Assembly: GCF_007991495.1 (NCBI RefSeq)
Contig: NZ_BJYL01000023.1
Location: forward strand, 1 to 64,000
DNA: 64,000 nt
Direction of reading: 5' to 3'
Source: Sporosarcina luteola
GTDB taxonomy: Bacteria; Bacillota; Bacilli; Bacillales_A; Planococcaceae
Under the pieces are notes generated by a model. It had not been told where the DNA came from, ran no database searches, and saw nothing but the letters and a program-made list of their open reading frames with translations. This document shows positions 1-11,014 of the stretch, piece after piece; positions within the stretch are counted from its first letter, which is position 1, and each line of letters opens with the position of its first letter. The position numbers and the translations under genes were made by a program.

Positions 1-1
1 T

Positions 2-105
2 CGCTGAATGTACTGCCAACACCGTTTCACCGGCCTCACGGGACTTTAAAGCACGCTGAATGTACCGCTAGCACCGTTTCACCGCACTCACGGGACTTTA
101 AAGCA
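2..105. repeat. 52-bp tandem repeat, two copies
   Basis: Two adjacent 52-base units (2-53 and 54-105) begin CGCTGAATGTAC and end GGGACTTTAAAGCA. They differ at five positions with no indels. The array starts at the window edge, so more copies may lie to the left. It lies beyond the terminator of the rplM-rpsI unit, and no gene is seen in it. Confidence 0.85.
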
Positions 106-148
106 ACTCTATTCGACCCGAAGTACGATTTCAACAGATTTAACACAC

Positions 149-184
149 AAAAAACCCTTTCCCAGTATAATCGGGAAAGGGTTG
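149..184 (-). terminator. Rho-independent terminator after rpsI
   Basis: On the minus strand an 11-bp stem (173-183 with 153-163, AACCCTTTCCC arms) and a 9-base loop are followed by a run of T. It closes the rplM-rpsI transcription unit. Confidence 0.9.
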
Positions 185-194
185 TATTGTAAAA

Positions 195-587
195 TTAACG
201 TTTTGAGAACTGAGGTGCACGACGCGCGCCTTTAAGACCGTATTTTTTACGTTCTTTCATGCGTGAGTCACGTGTTAACAATCCTGCAGCTTTCAATGTG
301 CCGCGGAAGTCAGGGTCTACAGTAAGTAGAGCACGAGCTACGCCGTGGCGGATAGCGCCTGCTTGACCTGTGTAACCGCCGCCGTGGACGTTTACATGGA
401 TGTCATAGCTGCCAAGTGTTTGAGTCGCTACAAGTGGTTGTTTGATCACTTCGCGAAGTGTTTCGAATGGTACGTAGTCTTCTACGTCACGGTTGTTGAC
501 GACGATTTTGCCTTCGCCAGGTACGAGACGTACACGAGCTACTGAACTTTTACGACGGCCAGTGCCGATATATTGTACTTGTGCCAA
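195..587 (-). CDS. rpsI: 30S ribosomal protein S9
   Basis: The gene encodes 130 residues, the usual bacterial S9 length. The S9 signature [19 protein letters not shown] lies around residues 69-87. The basic C-terminal tail ends in SKR, which in this family reaches the ribosomal P site and contacts tRNA. The start is [15 protein letters not shown], with a purine-rich ribosome binding site just upstream. It follows rplM by 19 bases and ends at a strong terminator, so the two form the usual L13-S9 operon. Confidence 0.98.
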   Translation of the reverse strand: MAQVQYIGTGRRKSSVARVRLVPGEGKIVVNNRDVEDYVPFETLREVIKQPLVATQTLGSYDIHVNVHGGGYTGQAGAIRHGVARALLTVDPDFRGTLKAAGLLTRDSRMKERKKYGLKGARRAPQFSKR

Positions 588-606
588 AAGTGTTTCCTCC
601 TCTTAA

Positions 607-1044
607 TTATCCGCGAAGCTCGTATGCTTCTGGTTTTTGTGCCGTATGTGGATGTTCCGGTCCAGCATAGACATGAAGTTTCTTGATAGTTTGACGACCT
701 AGAGGGCCTTTTGGAAGCATCCCTTTAATCGCAAGTTCCAACATTTTAGTTGGATAGTTTGTACGCATTTCAAGAGCAGTACGTTGTTTAAGATTACCTG
801 TATAGCCAGTGTGACGATAGTAGATTTTATCTTTTAATTTATTCCCAGACAAATGGATTTTCTCAGCGTTGATGATGATGACGTGATCGCCAGTGTCAAC
901 GTGTGGTGTGAACGTAGGTTTGTTTTTGCCGCGCAAAATTGCTGCAACTTCAGAAGCTAGACGACCAAGCGTCTGTCCTTCAGCGTCGACAACGAGCCAT
1001 TTACGCTCTACTTCGTGACCTTTAGCCATGAATGTTGTACGCAT
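607..1044 (-). CDS. rplM: 50S ribosomal protein L13
   Basis: The product is 145 residues, full length for L13, with the family block [18 protein letters not shown] in the C-terminal third. The open frame extends 20 codons further upstream, but the start at [11 protein letters not shown] is preferred: it has an AGGAGG site just before it and matches the family N-terminus. L13 is an early assembly protein of the large subunit. The gene leads the L13-S9 operon and has its own promoter and a roughly 100-base leader. Confidence 0.97.
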   Translation of the reverse strand: MRTTFMAKGHEVERKWLVVDAEGQTLGRLASEVAAILRGKNKPTFTPHVDTGDHVIIINAEKIHLSGNKLKDKIYYRHTGYTGNLKQRTALEMRTNYPTKMLELAIKGMLPKGPLGRQTIKKLHVYAGPEHPHTAQKPEAYELRG

Positions 1045-1145
1045 GTATTGTTTCCTCCTAAAATTATCAATCTGTTCCGTTGTTTTCTCTATCCCTAAAC
1101 ACAAATAAACTTTCCGGGGCTTATTGTGGGGTTATTGAAATACCA
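1045..1145 (-). promoter_or_regulatory. Probable L13 autoregulatory leader
   Basis: The stretch between the promoter at 1152-1180 and the rplM start is transcribed as a roughly 100-nt leader. It contains a C-rich block (ACCCCACAATAAGCCCCGG in the RNA, near 1115-1133) that resembles, from memory, the L13 leader known from Bacillus and relatives. No covariance search was possible, so the class assignment is tentative. Confidence 0.45.
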
Positions 1146-1151
1146 TTTATC

Positions 1152-1180
1152 ATCTTATATCGAATGCACTCATAAGTCAA
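1152..1180 (-). promoter_or_regulatory. Promoter of rplM-rpsI
   Basis: On the minus strand TTGACT (1175-1180) and TAAGAT (1152-1157) are separated by 17 bases, a good SigA-type arrangement. It lies in the gap between truA and rplM. Confidence 0.75.
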
Positions 1181-1213
1181 GCATTTTCTAAGAAAACACC
1201 AGGAAAAGTTGAC

Positions 1214-1960
1214 TCAGTGATTGTATGTCACATTCATCAAGTACAAACCGTGTGCTGGCGCTGTTTTACCGACCTTTTTACGGTCTTTGGCTTCGAGCAT
1301 TTCCTTCATGTCCAATGGCTCGTTCCAACCGATACCGACTGCGAAAAGCATGCCTGCAATCGTCCGCACCATATTGTAAAGGAATCCGTCGCCTTCAATC
1401 GTCATGATCAGTTCTTCGCCTTGCTCAACAAGTGTCAGTTCCCGCACGGTCCGAACTTTATTTGCTGTCGCCGTTTTGGATGAACAGAAGCTTGTGAAAT
1501 CATGCGTGCCGATGAAATACTGTGCCGCCTCGCGCATTCGTTCGATATCCGGTTTCCACTTTCCTAAATGGACTGCATAATTTCGTTCAAATGGGCTTTG
1601 AATTTCACTTGACGACCATTTGTACATATACGTCTTCCCTGTTGCGGAATAACGCGCATGAAATTCTTCATCCACAAACTCCACCTCGACAATTCTTACA
1701 TCCTTCGGCAATAAAACATTCAGCGCCATTCTCCACCGGTCAGGCGGAAGATCCAATGGCGTGTCGAAATGGATTACTTGTCCAAAAGCATGGACGCCAG
1801 CATCTGTCCGGCCGCTTGCGACTGAATAGACTGTTTTGTCTTTGTGCAATTTTACAAGTGCCTTGTCAATAACCGATTGTACAGTCCGCATATTTGGTTG
1901 GGATTGGTACCCCGCGTAATCTGTGCCGTCGTAAGAAACCTTAGCTTTTACCCGTTTCAT
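1214..1960 (-). CDS. truA: tRNA pseudouridine synthase A
   Basis: The 248-residue product matches TruA, which makes pseudouridine at positions 38-40 of tRNA anticodon arms. The catalytic aspartate is Asp53 in SGRTDAGVHAFGQV. The N-terminal core MKRVKAKVSYDGTDYAGYQ is also typical. It begins two bases after the ecfT stop, so it is translated with the ECF transporter genes, the same arrangement as in B. subtilis. A promoter for rplM lies just after it. Confidence 0.97.
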   Translation of the reverse strand: MKRVKAKVSYDGTDYAGYQSQPNMRTVQSVIDKALVKLHKDKTVYSVASGRTDAGVHAFGQVIHFDTPLDLPPDRWRMALNVLLPKDVRIVEVEFVDEEFHARYSATGKTYMYKWSSSEIQSPFERNYAVHLGKWKPDIERMREAAQYFIGTHDFTSFCSSKTATANKVRTVRELTLVEQGEELIMTIEGDGFLYNMVRTIAGMLFAVGIGWNEPLDMKEMLEAKDRKKVGKTAPAHGLYLMNVTYNH

Positions 1961-1961
1961 A

Positions 1962-2765
1962 TCAGCTTCCTCCTCTCAACCAAAAGAGGGCGGCGACTAG
2001 GACGATGAAAATGATGATGACCAACGTATCGCGTCCTTGCCAATTCAATTGACGATACCTTGTCCTTCCTTCACCGCCGCGGTATCCTCTCACTTCCATC
2101 GCGATGGCAAGATCCTCTGCCCTTTTAAACGCACTGACGAATAGAGGTACTAGAAGCGGCACAACGGCCCTGATTCTTTCTTTAATGGTCCCACTCGTCA
2201 AATCGGATCCGCGCGCTAGCTGTGCCTTCAATATTTTATCCGTTTCATCCATTAAAGTCGGGATGAAGCGCAAAGCGATCGACATCATTAAGGCAAGTTC
2301 ATGTACGGGCAATTTCACCCGCTTCAATGGATTCAATAGCGTTTCCATTCCATCTGTGATTGAGATCGGAGACGTTGTCAGCGTCAACACTGTCGTCATG
2401 AGCACAAGCACAAGGAATCGTATGGAAATGAAAATCCCTTGCCGCACACCCTCCTCATAGATTTTGAAGATCTTCAAATCGAGAAGCACTGCACCTTCTT
2501 TAGTGAAGAGGAAATGCATAAGCAAAGTGAAGACAATGAGGAAAAGAATCGGTTTTAACCCGTTGAATAAAAAATACAGCCTGATGCGTGAGATGAAGAT
2601 GACAAGCAACGTAAAAGCGAGCAATAAGCCATACGTCATTGTATTGTTTGCAAGAAACACCGCAATGATGAATAGAAAGATGAACAAGAGCTTTGACCGT
2701 GGATCAAGACGATGAACAAAAGAATTTCCTGGCACATATCGCCCGAAAATCATTTTTTCAAGCAT
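1962..2765 (-). CDS. ecfT: ECF transporter transmembrane component EcfT
   Basis: This 267-residue membrane protein is the T-component of an energy-coupling factor (group II) transporter, which links the two ATPases to interchangeable vitamin-binding S-proteins. Several hydrophobic segments fill residues 25-130, with another at the C-terminus. The coupling-helix motifs are ARG at 184-186 and a variant VRG at 225-227. Its start overlaps the last base of ecfA2, indicating coupled translation. No S-component is adjacent, but bioY, a biotin S-component, lies at 57.5-58.1 kb. Confidence 0.95.
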   Translation of the reverse strand: MLEKMIFGRYVPGNSFVHRLDPRSKLLFIFLFIIAVFLANNTMTYGLLLAFTLLVIFISRIRLYFLFNGLKPILFLIVFTLLMHFLFTKEGAVLLDLKIFKIYEEGVRQGIFISIRFLVLVLMTTVLTLTTSPISITDGMETLLNPLKRVKLPVHELALMMSIALRFIPTLMDETDKILKAQLARGSDLTSGTIKERIRAVVPLLVPLFVSAFKRAEDLAIAMEVRGYRGGEGRTRYRQLNWQGRDTLVIIIFIVLVAALFWLRGGS

Positions 2766-3634
2766 TATCTCTCACCTTCTTCCTTCAAGGCGGCAGCAAT
2801 GGAAGATGCCAGTTGCCCTTCGGTTAGCGCTAGTCTGCCGAGCGGTCTGCCGATCAACTTCTCAAAATCGCGTTGGAAAGCCACAGAGCGCGGCAAGCCG
2901 AGCCTAAAGGATTTTAACCGTTCAGCATCAGCAAATACTTCTTCAGGCGTTCCTACGATGACAGAGCGCCCTTCATGCATCACTAGGACCTGATCCGCGT
3001 ACATTGCTGCATCCTCCATGCTGTGGGTCACAAGAATGGTCGTCAAACCTTCCTCTTTATGCAGTTTATTGAAGAGCTCCATTATCTCTTTCCGCCCACG
3101 AGGGTCAAGCCCAGCTGTCGGTTCATCCAGAATGAGGATTGATGGCTTGAATGCAAGGACTCCTGCAATCGCAACCCGGCGCATTTGTCCACCCGATAGG
3201 TCAAATGGAGACTTTTGCGCTACATCTTCCGGTAATCCTAATAGTTTAATCAATTCATGAGCACGCTGCCTTGCTTCTTCAGCAGGCACCCCGAAATTCA
3301 TCGGACCAAACATAATATCTTTTTCAACAGTCTCTTCGAATAGCTGATGCTCAGGGAATTGAAAAACGATGCCGACATTCCGGCGTATTTCTTTTAACTC
3401 TTTCGCCTTTGTGTCTGCAGTGATGCTTACATTCCCGATGCGGACGACTCCTTCCGTCGGTTTCAGAAGACCGTTCAAGTGCAGCAGCAATGTTGATTTG
3501 CCTGAGCCTGTATGTCCGATGACTGCCGTATAGGATCCTGATTCAATTGAGGCATTTACTTCAAACAGCGCTCGTTTTTCAAACGGAGTGCCTTTTGCGT
3601 ATGAATAGCCTACTTGTTGAAGTGAGATGTCCAT
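2765..3634 (-). CDS. ecfA2: ECF transporter ATPase EcfA2
   Basis: This 289-residue ABC ATPase has Walker A GHTGSGKS at residues 40-47, the signature LSGGQ at 146-150 and Walker B ILILDE at 166-171. It pairs with EcfA1 to power vitamin uptake through EcfT. The gene overlaps the end of ecfA1 by 25 bases and touches ecfT, so the three are one translationally coupled unit. The start MDISLQQVGYSY is the family start. Confidence 0.96.
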   Translation of the reverse strand: MDISLQQVGYSYAKGTPFEKRALFEVNASIESGSYTAVIGHTGSGKSTLLLHLNGLLKPTEGVVRIGNVSITADTKAKELKEIRRNVGIVFQFPEHQLFEETVEKDIMFGPMNFGVPAEEARQRAHELIKLLGLPEDVAQKSPFDLSGGQMRRVAIAGVLAFKPSILILDEPTAGLDPRGRKEIMELFNKLHKEEGLTTILVTHSMEDAAMYADQVLVMHEGRSVIVGTPEEVFADAERLKSFRLGLPRSVAFQRDFEKLIGRPLGRLALTEGQLASSIAAALKEEGER

Positions 3635-4455
3635 AATTCATTCACCAACTCTTCTTCTGTCGTATGTTCCCCTTGTATCTCAACGCCAGCTTGTCGAAGA
3701 TAGCGGGATAATCGTGATGCAAAAGGTAAGTCCAAACCGATTGCTTCAAGTTCCTCACCATGTGCAAATATCTCTTCGGGTTTTCCTGTTAGCATCAACT
3801 TTCCGTCATTCATGACAATAACTTTATCTGCCAATAATACTTCTTCAAGATCATGCGTAATGGAAATAACCGTCAGGCCGGTCGTGCGCTTTAGGTCATC
3901 GACAACCTTAATCACTTCGTCACGGCCTTGTGGGTCAAGCATGGACGTGGCCTCATCCAAAATAAGCAGTTTTGGCTGCATTGCAAGTGCCCCGGCAATC
4001 GCCACACGTTGTTTTTGTCCGCCGGAAAGGTGATGGGGCTCATGATCCAGAAACCCTGCCATGTTCACTTGGGCGAGAGACTCGTGTACACGTGGTACCA
4101 TCTGTTCAAAAGGAACGCCGTTATTCTCCAAAGCGAATGCCACATCATCTTGGACAGTCGATCCGACAAACTGGTTGTCGGGGTTTTGGAAGACAATTCC
4201 GATTCGAGAGCGGATGTCCCAAATGTTTTCAGCGTCCAGTTTTTCCAAAAAAACATTTACGCTGCCCTCTTCAGGAAACAAAAGACCAATCATCATCTTC
4301 GCCAACGTCGATTTGCCCGAACCGTTATGCCCGACGATCGCAATCCATTCCCCATCCCAAACCGTAAAACTGACATCGTCAATTGCTTTGCGGGATTCGC
4401 CATCTTCTGACTCATATGTATAGGAAACATGATCTAATGATAAAATCTCTTTCAC
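3610..4455 (-). CDS. ecfA1: ECF transporter ATPase EcfA1
   Basis: The product is a 281-residue ABC ATPase with Walker A GHNGSGKS at 42-49, LSGGQ at 143-147 and LLILDE at 163-168. It is the first gene of the ECF module. The open frame runs upstream to 4590, but the start chosen is GTG at 4455 (MKEILSLDHVSYTY): GGAGG sits 8 bases before it, and the longer frame would pass through the terminator hairpin at 4533-4613. That hairpin suggests expression is attenuated. Confidence 0.95.
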   Translation of the reverse strand: MKEILSLDHVSYTYESEDGESRKAIDDVSFTVWDGEWIAIVGHNGSGKSTLAKMMIGLLFPEEGSVNVFLEKLDAENIWDIRSRIGIVFQNPDNQFVGSTVQDDVAFALENNGVPFEQMVPRVHESLAQVNMAGFLDHEPHHLSGGQKQRVAIAGALAMQPKLLILDEATSMLDPQGRDEVIKVVDDLKRTTGLTVISITHDLEEVLLADKVIVMNDGKLMLTGKPEEIFAHGEELEAIGLDLPFASRLSRYLRQAGVEIQGEHTTEEELVNELWTSHFNK

Positions 4456-4532
4456 ATCATTCACCTCCGGCACTTCTTTAAGTATGTATGATAACGATGA
4501 TTTGTACAAAAATTCCTCTATGTAAATAAAAA

Positions 4533-4613
4533 AAGCGCGCACCTCATCCGAAGAAATGCGCTCAAATCTATTCTGATGCCGGGTGCTCAATCCGAATCAG
4601 CGGATGAGGTGCG
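4533..4613 (-). terminator. Terminator-like leader hairpin before ecfA1
   Basis: A perfect 13-bp inverted repeat (CGCACCTCATCCG at 4601-4613 on the minus strand, pairing with 4538-4550) encloses a 50-base loop. The minus strand then reads GCGC and a run of seven T, as in an intrinsic terminator. It lies between the rplQ terminator and the ecfA1 start. The large enclosed domain is unusual for a plain terminator and may be a regulatory leader. Confidence 0.7.
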
Positions 4614-4675
4614 TAGAGCTAGACCGATCGGCTAAACCGTCGATCGTAACACTCAGCTTTTAATATTGTCGTATA

Positions 4676-4717
4676 AATTAAAAGGGTGCGGCTGTGCGTA
4701 TGCCAGACACACCCTTA
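4676..4717 (-). terminator. Terminator after rplQ
   Basis: On the minus strand AAGGGTG (4710-4716) pairs with CACCCTT (4682-4688) around a loop, followed by TTTAATTT. It ends the long ribosomal protein gene cluster just after rplQ. Confidence 0.7.
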
Positions 4718-4733
4718 ATTTTTATATATGTGA

Positions 4734-5114
4734 TTATACTAATTCGATGATAACGACTGGTGCTCCGTCTCCGCGACGAGGTCCCATTTTCATGATACGT
4801 GTATAACCGCCTTGGCGATCTGCGTACCGTGGTGCAACGTTATCGAATAGCTTTTGAATTGCAAAGATTTCCTTCTCATTGCCTTCTTCATCCGAAGTAG
4901 TAACTAGCTCACGGCGAATGAATTGTGCAGCTTGACGACGTGCGTGCAAGTCACCGCGTTTGCCAAGAGTGATCATCTTTTCAACGACTGAACGCAATTC
5001 TTTCGCACGCGCCTCAGTTGTTTGGATGCGCTCATGTACGATAAGGTCTGTCGCTAAGTCGCGAAGCATTGCTTTACGTTGTGAACTTGTACGTCCAAGT
5101 TTTCTGTAACCCAT
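4734..5114 (-). CDS. rplQ: 50S ribosomal protein L17
   Basis: The 126-residue product has the L17 start [20 protein letters not shown] and the family end in VIIELV. L17 lies near the peptide exit tunnel of the large subunit. It is the last gene of the alpha operon, 30 bases after rpoA, and is followed by a terminator. An AAGGAGGG site precedes the ATG. Confidence 0.98.
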   Translation of the reverse strand: MGYRKLGRTSSQRKAMLRDLATDLIVHERIQTTEARAKELRSVVEKMITLGKRGDLHARRQAAQFIRRELVTTSDEEGNEKEIFAIQKLFDNVAPRYADRQGGYTRIMKMGPRRGDGAPVVIIELV

Positions 5115-5144
5115 AGAAGTTTCCCTCCTTCAATCTAGTTGTTC

Positions 5145-6089
5145 TTAATCTTCCGAGCGCAACTCGAGGTTCAACTCGTCCAATTTCGCCTTCACTTCTT
5201 CAAGTGATTTACGGCCAAGGTTGCGCACTTTCATCATTTCATCCTCAGACTTGTTCGCAAGTTCGAGAACTGTATTGATGCCTGCGCGTTTTAGGCAGTT
5301 ATAAGATCTGACAGATAGATCAAGCTCTTCGATAGTCATCTCAAGCACTTTCTCTTTCTGGTCTTCTTCTTTTTCTACCATGATTTCAGCAGTTTGTGCT
5401 TCGTCAGTCATGCCAACGAAGATATTCAGATGCTCCGTCAGGATTTTTGCTCCGAGCGAAACAGCTTCTTTCGGACCGATGCTGCCATCTGTCCAAATAT
5501 CAAACGTCAACTTATCAAAGTTTGTGCTTTGACCTACACGAGTATTCTCGACCTGGAAATTGACGCGTGAAACTGGAGTGTAAATAGAGTCGATCGGAAT
5601 TACACCAATCGCAAGATCCTCACGTTTGTTCTGATCGGAAGGTGCATAACCTCTACCACGGACAGCATACATACGCATACGCAAATGACCGTTCTTACCT
5701 AATGTGGCAATTTGAAGTTCAGGATTCAATACTTCGACATCACTATCATGAGTAATATCTGCAGCAGTAACCGTTCCTTCACCCTTCACATCTATTTCAA
5801 TCACTTTCTCATCATCTGAGTAGATTTTGAGAGCAAGTTTCTTCACATTCAAAATAATTGTTGCAACGTCTTCAACGACACCTTCAATTGTAGAGAATTC
5901 ATGAAGAACTCCGTCGATCTGGATAGATGTAACGGCAGCCCCTGGCAACGAGGAAAGAAGAATGCGGCGCAAGGAATTCCCTAAAGTATTTCCATAACCA
6001 CGCTCCAACGGTTCGATAATAAACTTACCAAATTTGGAATCTTCACTGATCATAACTGTTTCAATCTTCGGTTTCTCAATCTCGATCAT
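5145..6089 (-). CDS. rpoA: RNA polymerase subunit alpha
   Basis: The product is 314 residues, full length. The N-terminal assembly domain covers about residues 1-230. An acidic linker rich in E and K follows (around 235-250), then the C-terminal domain that binds UP elements and activators, with [14 protein letters not shown] near residue 295. It lies between rpsK and rplQ as in other Firmicutes. The gap of 135 bases to rpsK is longer than elsewhere in the cluster and holds no gene. Confidence 0.98.
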   Translation of the reverse strand: MIEIEKPKIETVMISEDSKFGKFIIEPLERGYGNTLGNSLRRILLSSLPGAAVTSIQIDGVLHEFSTIEGVVEDVATIILNVKKLALKIYSDDEKVIEIDVKGEGTVTAADITHDSDVEVLNPELQIATLGKNGHLRMRMYAVRGRGYAPSDQNKREDLAIGVIPIDSIYTPVSRVNFQVENTRVGQSTNFDKLTFDIWTDGSIGPKEAVSLGAKILTEHLNIFVGMTDEAQTAEIMVEKEEDQKEKVLEMTIEELDLSVRSYNCLKRAGINTVLELANKSEDEMMKVRNLGRKSLEEVKAKLDELNLELRSED

Positions 6090-6224
6090 TCATTTACCCT
6101 CCTTCAAAACGTCTAGTATATAGGCCGTTCCATATTGAAATCGATTATAAAACAAATCAAAATGCAATCACACAATTCATTTTTACCATAAATTGTGCTT
6201 TTCAATCAATTGGAGAACAAACCA

Positions 6225-6629
<405 letters not shown>

Positions 6630-6636
6630 TTACCTA

Positions 6637-7002
6637 TTATTTCTTCTTGTTAGCTACTGTCCGCTTAGGACCTTTACGTGTACGTGCATTGTTTTTCGTG
6701 TTTTGTCCACGAACAGGCAATCCACGACGATGACGGATTCCACGGAAGCTTCCGATTTCCATCAAACGTTTGATGTTGAGGGAAGTTTCACGACGAAGGT
6801 CCCCTTCAACTTTCAAGCCGTCGATTTGCTCACGGATTTTATCAAGCTCTGCATCAGTTAGATCGCGAACGCGAGTTTCTTCAGAAACGCCAGCGCCAGC
6901 AAGGACCTTTTGTGCAGTTGTTTTTCCAATTCCAAAAATGTATGTCAATGAAATGACTACGCGCTTATCGCGCGGTACGTCTACACCAGCAATACGTGCC
7001 AT
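6637..7002 (-). CDS. rpsM: 30S ribosomal protein S13
   Basis: This 121-residue protein starts [20 protein letters not shown] and has the S13 signature [17 protein letters not shown] near residues 90-106 with a lysine-rich tail. S13 sits in the head of the small subunit and contacts the P-site tRNA and the large subunit. It follows rpmJ by 24 bases. Confidence 0.98.
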   Translation of the reverse strand: MARIAGVDVPRDKRVVISLTYIFGIGKTTAQKVLAGAGVSEETRVRDLTDAELDKIREQIDGLKVEGDLRRETSLNIKRLMEIGSFRGIRHRRGLPVRGQNTKNNARTRKGPKRTVANKKK

Positions 7003-7026
7003 ATAGATAGTGCACCTCCCTTTGTA

Positions 7027-7155
<129 letters not shown>

Positions 7156-7179
7156 TCAATATTCCGGAGTTGCAAAAGT

Positions 7180-7397
7180 TTATTTGAAACGGTATGTGAT
7201 ACGACCGCGTGTCAAGTCATAAGGTGAGAGTTCCATCGTCACTTTGTCACCAGGCAGGATACGGATAAAGTGCATGCGGATCTTGCCTGAAACATGTGCA
7301 AGAATCGTATGACCATTTTCCAACTCCACCTTGAACATCGCGTTCGGCAACGTTTCGACTACAGTACCTTCAACTTCAATTACGTCGTCCTTCGCCA

Positions 7398-7398
<1 letters not shown>
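7180..7398 (-). CDS. infA: Translation initiation factor IF-1
   Basis: The 72-residue product is a single S1/OB-fold domain, [19 protein letters not shown] to [13 protein letters not shown]-1 binds the ribosomal A site during initiation. A longer in-frame reading exists upstream, but the ATG at 7398 has an AAGGGAG site 9 bases before it and fits the family. The ATG overlaps the stop of the upstream unknown gene (TGATG), so the two are probably translationally coupled. Confidence 0.97.
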
Positions 7399-8494
<1,096 letters not shown>

Positions 8495-8529
8495 TCATTA
8501 CTCCAAACAGGAATTATCCGTTAGGAATA

Positions 8530-9822
8530 TTATTTCATAAAGCCTTTGTAATGCCTTTTCACAAGTTGTGATTCAAGTTGTTTCATCGTTTCAAGGGCAA
8601 CCCCGACAACGATGAGCAAACTTGTTCCTCCAATTTGAAGCGACTGTGGAAGATTCGCCAAATTAATGAAGAAAATCGGCATGACTGCCACGACAGCAAG
8701 GAAAATCGAGCCGACGAATGTCAGTCTGTACAAAGTGCTCGTTAAATAGCTTTGCGTATTTTGACCCGGACGAATGCCTGGGATATACGCGCCTTGTTTT
8801 TTCAGATTATCCGCCATATTTTCAGGATTCACTTGAATGAATGCGTAAAAATATGTGAATGCAAGGATCAGTGCTACGTAAAGTATCATTCCGACCGGTT
8901 GATTGTAATCAAACGTCCGTGTAATGAACTTTGTTACACTATTCTCACCGAAAAATGTTGCTATTTGCTGAGGTGTTATGAAAAACGCCACAGCAAAGAT
9001 TACTGGGATAACCCCTGCAGCATTCAATTTCAAAGGTAAGTGCGTTTGTTGGCCAGCAGTTGTTTGCTGACGACCAGTCATACGTTTCGCATACTGAATA
9101 GGGATTTTACGGAGAGCCTCTTGTACATAAACAACTCCGACAACAATTGCAATAATTACAATTAATAACAATACCATTGTAGCGATCCGAATGAACAAAG
9201 CGTCACCCGCGTCTTGAATTTGTGTTGCGTACAGCTGGTTCACTGCGTTTGGAATACCTGAAACGATACCCGCGAAGATGATAATGGAAATACCATTACC
9301 CACTCCTTTTGCGGTGATCTGCTCACCAAGCCAAAGCAGGAAGGATGTACCCGCAGTCAACACAATTGCGATTACCACGTAAGTGGCGATCCCTTCGTCT
9401 TTTATTAGCGTTCCGCCGAACATTTGGTTGAAACCGAATGACATGGCGATTGCTTGGATAAAAGCGAGAATAACTGTGAAATATCTTGTGAATTGCGCAA
9501 GCTTCCGTCTTCCGACGTCCCCTTGCTTCGACCATTCAGTGAATTTCGGAACGACATCCATCTGCAATAATTGCACAATGATGGAGGCGGTGATGTACGG
9601 CATGATACCCATTGCAAAAATGGAGAATTGCTGTAATGCTCCACCGCCAAATGTGTTTAGAAACCCAATGAATTGATTGTTGGATTGTTGCAAAGCTGTT
9701 GCATCAACGTTCGGGACAGGAATGAATGCTCCTAGTCTGAATACGATGAGCACTAGTAGTGTGAAAATGATTTTAGACCTAATATCTCTAACGCGCATAA
9801 AGTTGGAGATTGTCTGAAACAT
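8530..9822 (-). CDS. secY: Protein translocase subunit SecY
   Basis: The 430-residue product has the ten hydrophobic segments expected of the Sec channel, starting [18 protein letters not shown]. The family loop FQVNPENMADNLKKQGAYIPG and the region GVGNGISIIIFAGIV are present. With SecE (36.2 kb) it forms the membrane pore for exported and inserted proteins. Its start overlaps the last base of rplO. Confidence 0.98.
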   Translation of the reverse strand: MFQTISNFMRVRDIRSKIIFTLLVLIVFRLGAFIPVPNVDATALQQSNNQFIGFLNTFGGGALQQFSIFAMGIMPYITASIIVQLLQMDVVPKFTEWSKQGDVGRRKLAQFTRYFTVILAFIQAIAMSFGFNQMFGGTLIKDEGIATYVVIAIVLTAGTSFLLWLGEQITAKGVGNGISIIIFAGIVSGIPNAVNQLYATQIQDAGDALFIRIATMVLLLIVIIAIVVGVVYVQEALRKIPIQYAKRMTGRQQTTAGQQTHLPLKLNAAGVIPVIFAVAFFITPQQIATFFGENSVTKFITRTFDYNQPVGMILYVALILAFTYFYAFIQVNPENMADNLKKQGAYIPGIRPGQNTQSYLTSTLYRLTFVGSIFLAVVAVMPIFFINLANLPQSLQIGGTSLLIVVGVALETMKQLESQLVKRHYKGFMK

Positions 9823-10262
9823 TAAATCACCTCGGTTTGCCCGCCCGCTTTCTCGATGGCTTCTTTAGCAGAAGCAGAGAATTTATGAGCTTTGACAGTA
9901 ATCTTTTTCTCGAGAATCCCATTTCCAAGAATCTTAATTCCTGATTTTTCATTGCTCACGATTCCAGTTTCAATTAGCAATTCAGGCGTAACTTCGGTAC
10001 CTTCGTCAAAACGGTTAAGTACATCCAAATTCACGATTGCATATTCTTTACGATTAATGTTCGTAAATCCACGCTTCGGAAGTCTTTGGAATAGTGGGAT
10101 TTGCCCACCTTCAAATCCAAGACGAACGCCACCGCCCGAACGAGCGTTTTGTCCTTTGTGACCTTTACCGGAAGTTTTACCTGTACCGGAACCGATTCCA
10201 CGACCAATGCGTTTACGTGCTTTACGTGCGCCTTCAGCTGGCTTCATATCGTGTAATTTCAT
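9822..10262 (-). CDS. rplO: 50S ribosomal protein L15
   Basis: The product is 146 residues, with a glycine- and basic-rich N-terminus ([20 protein letters not shown], about 18-37) that threads through 23S rRNA, and a globular C-terminal part ending in GGQTEVI. It lies between rpmD and secY as usual and overlaps secY by one base. Confidence 0.98.
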   Translation of the reverse strand: MKLHDMKPAEGARKARKRIGRGIGSGTGKTSGKGHKGQNARSGGGVRLGFEGGQIPLFQRLPKRGFTNINRKEYAIVNLDVLNRFDEGTEVTPELLIETGIVSNEKSGIKILGNGILEKKITVKAHKFSASAKEAIEKAGGQTEVI

Positions 10263-10295
10263 CTTATCGGCACCTCCTTATTTCGAAAATGTGCA

Positions 10296-10478
10296 TTATT
10301 GTTCCTTAACAGTGACTAAGTGGCTTACTTTGTTGATCATGCCACGAATTGCTACGTTGTCTTGATGTTCAACTGTCTGATTTAATTTACGCAGACCGAG
10401 AGCTTCAACTGTTTTACGTTGTGCTGGCTTTGAGCCGATTACACTTTTCGTAAGGGTGATTTCAAGTTTGTTTGCCAT
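10296..10478 (-). CDS. rpmD: 50S ribosomal protein L30
   Basis: A 60-residue protein, [20 protein letters not shown] to SHLVTVKEQ, with the L30 block [14 protein letters not shown] in the middle. It is the short bacterial form. It sits 13 bases after rpsE and 33 before rplO, and has an AAGGGGGG-type site before its ATG. Confidence 0.97.
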   Translation of the reverse strand: MANKLEITLTKSVIGSKPAQRKTVEALGLRKLNQTVEHQDNVAIRGMINKVSHLVTVKEQ

Positions 10479-10491
10479 TGTGTTTCCCCCC

Positions 10492-10992
10492 TTAACCTAA
10501 CAGTTCTTCAACGGATTTGCCGCGCAATTTAGCTACGTCCTCAGCGCGTTTCAAATTCTTCAACCCTTCAATTGTTGCACGAACCATGTTGATCGGTGTG
10601 CTTGATCCTAAGGATTTTGAAAGGATATCCGTGATTCCTGCAAGTTCAAGTACCGCACGCACTGGTCCTCCGGCGATTACTCCTGTACCAGGCGCTGCCG
10701 GTTTGATGAGAATTTGTCCTGCACCAAAACGTCCAATAATTTCGTGCGGAGTTGTTCCTTTAACCATTGGCACTTCGATCAAGTTTTTCTTCGCATCTTC
10801 AATAGCTTTACGGATTGCATCCGGAACTTCTTGTGCTTTACCAGTTCCGAAACCGACGCGGCCGTTTTTATCACCGACAACGACAAGTGCTGTAAAGCGG
10901 AAACGACGTCCACCTTTTACCACTTTCGCTACGCGGTTGATCGTTACTACGCGTTCTTCGAATTCACTTCTATTCTGATCATTACGACGCAT
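10492..10992 (-). CDS. rpsE: 30S ribosomal protein S5
   Basis: The 166-residue product has the S5 double-stranded RNA-binding segment near the N-terminus ([20 protein letters not shown], about 24-43) and the C-terminal block ending in [11 protein letters not shown]5 takes part in mRNA helicase activity and decoding accuracy. It lies between rplR and rpmD. Confidence 0.98.
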   Translation of the reverse strand: MRRNDQNRSEFEERVVTINRVAKVVKGGRRFRFTALVVVGDKNGRVGFGTGKAQEVPDAIRKAIEDAKKNLIEVPMVKGTTPHEIIGRFGAGQILIKPAAPGTGVIAGGPVRAVLELAGITDILSKSLGSSTPINMVRATIEGLKNLKRAEDVAKLRGKSVEELLG

Positions 10993-11014
10993 GAAATATG
11001 TCCCTCCTTCTTAA

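Noticed and set aside
1217..1483. Plus-strand frames antisense to ribosomal protein, polymerase and synthetase genes across 0.3-51 kb
   Set aside because: They lie opposite strongly recognisable genes, match no family I know and lack ribosome binding sites.
3610..4590. Longer EcfA1 with a 45-residue N-terminal extension
   Set aside because: The extension crosses the terminator hairpin and lacks family similarity; GTG at 4455 has a good ribosome binding site.
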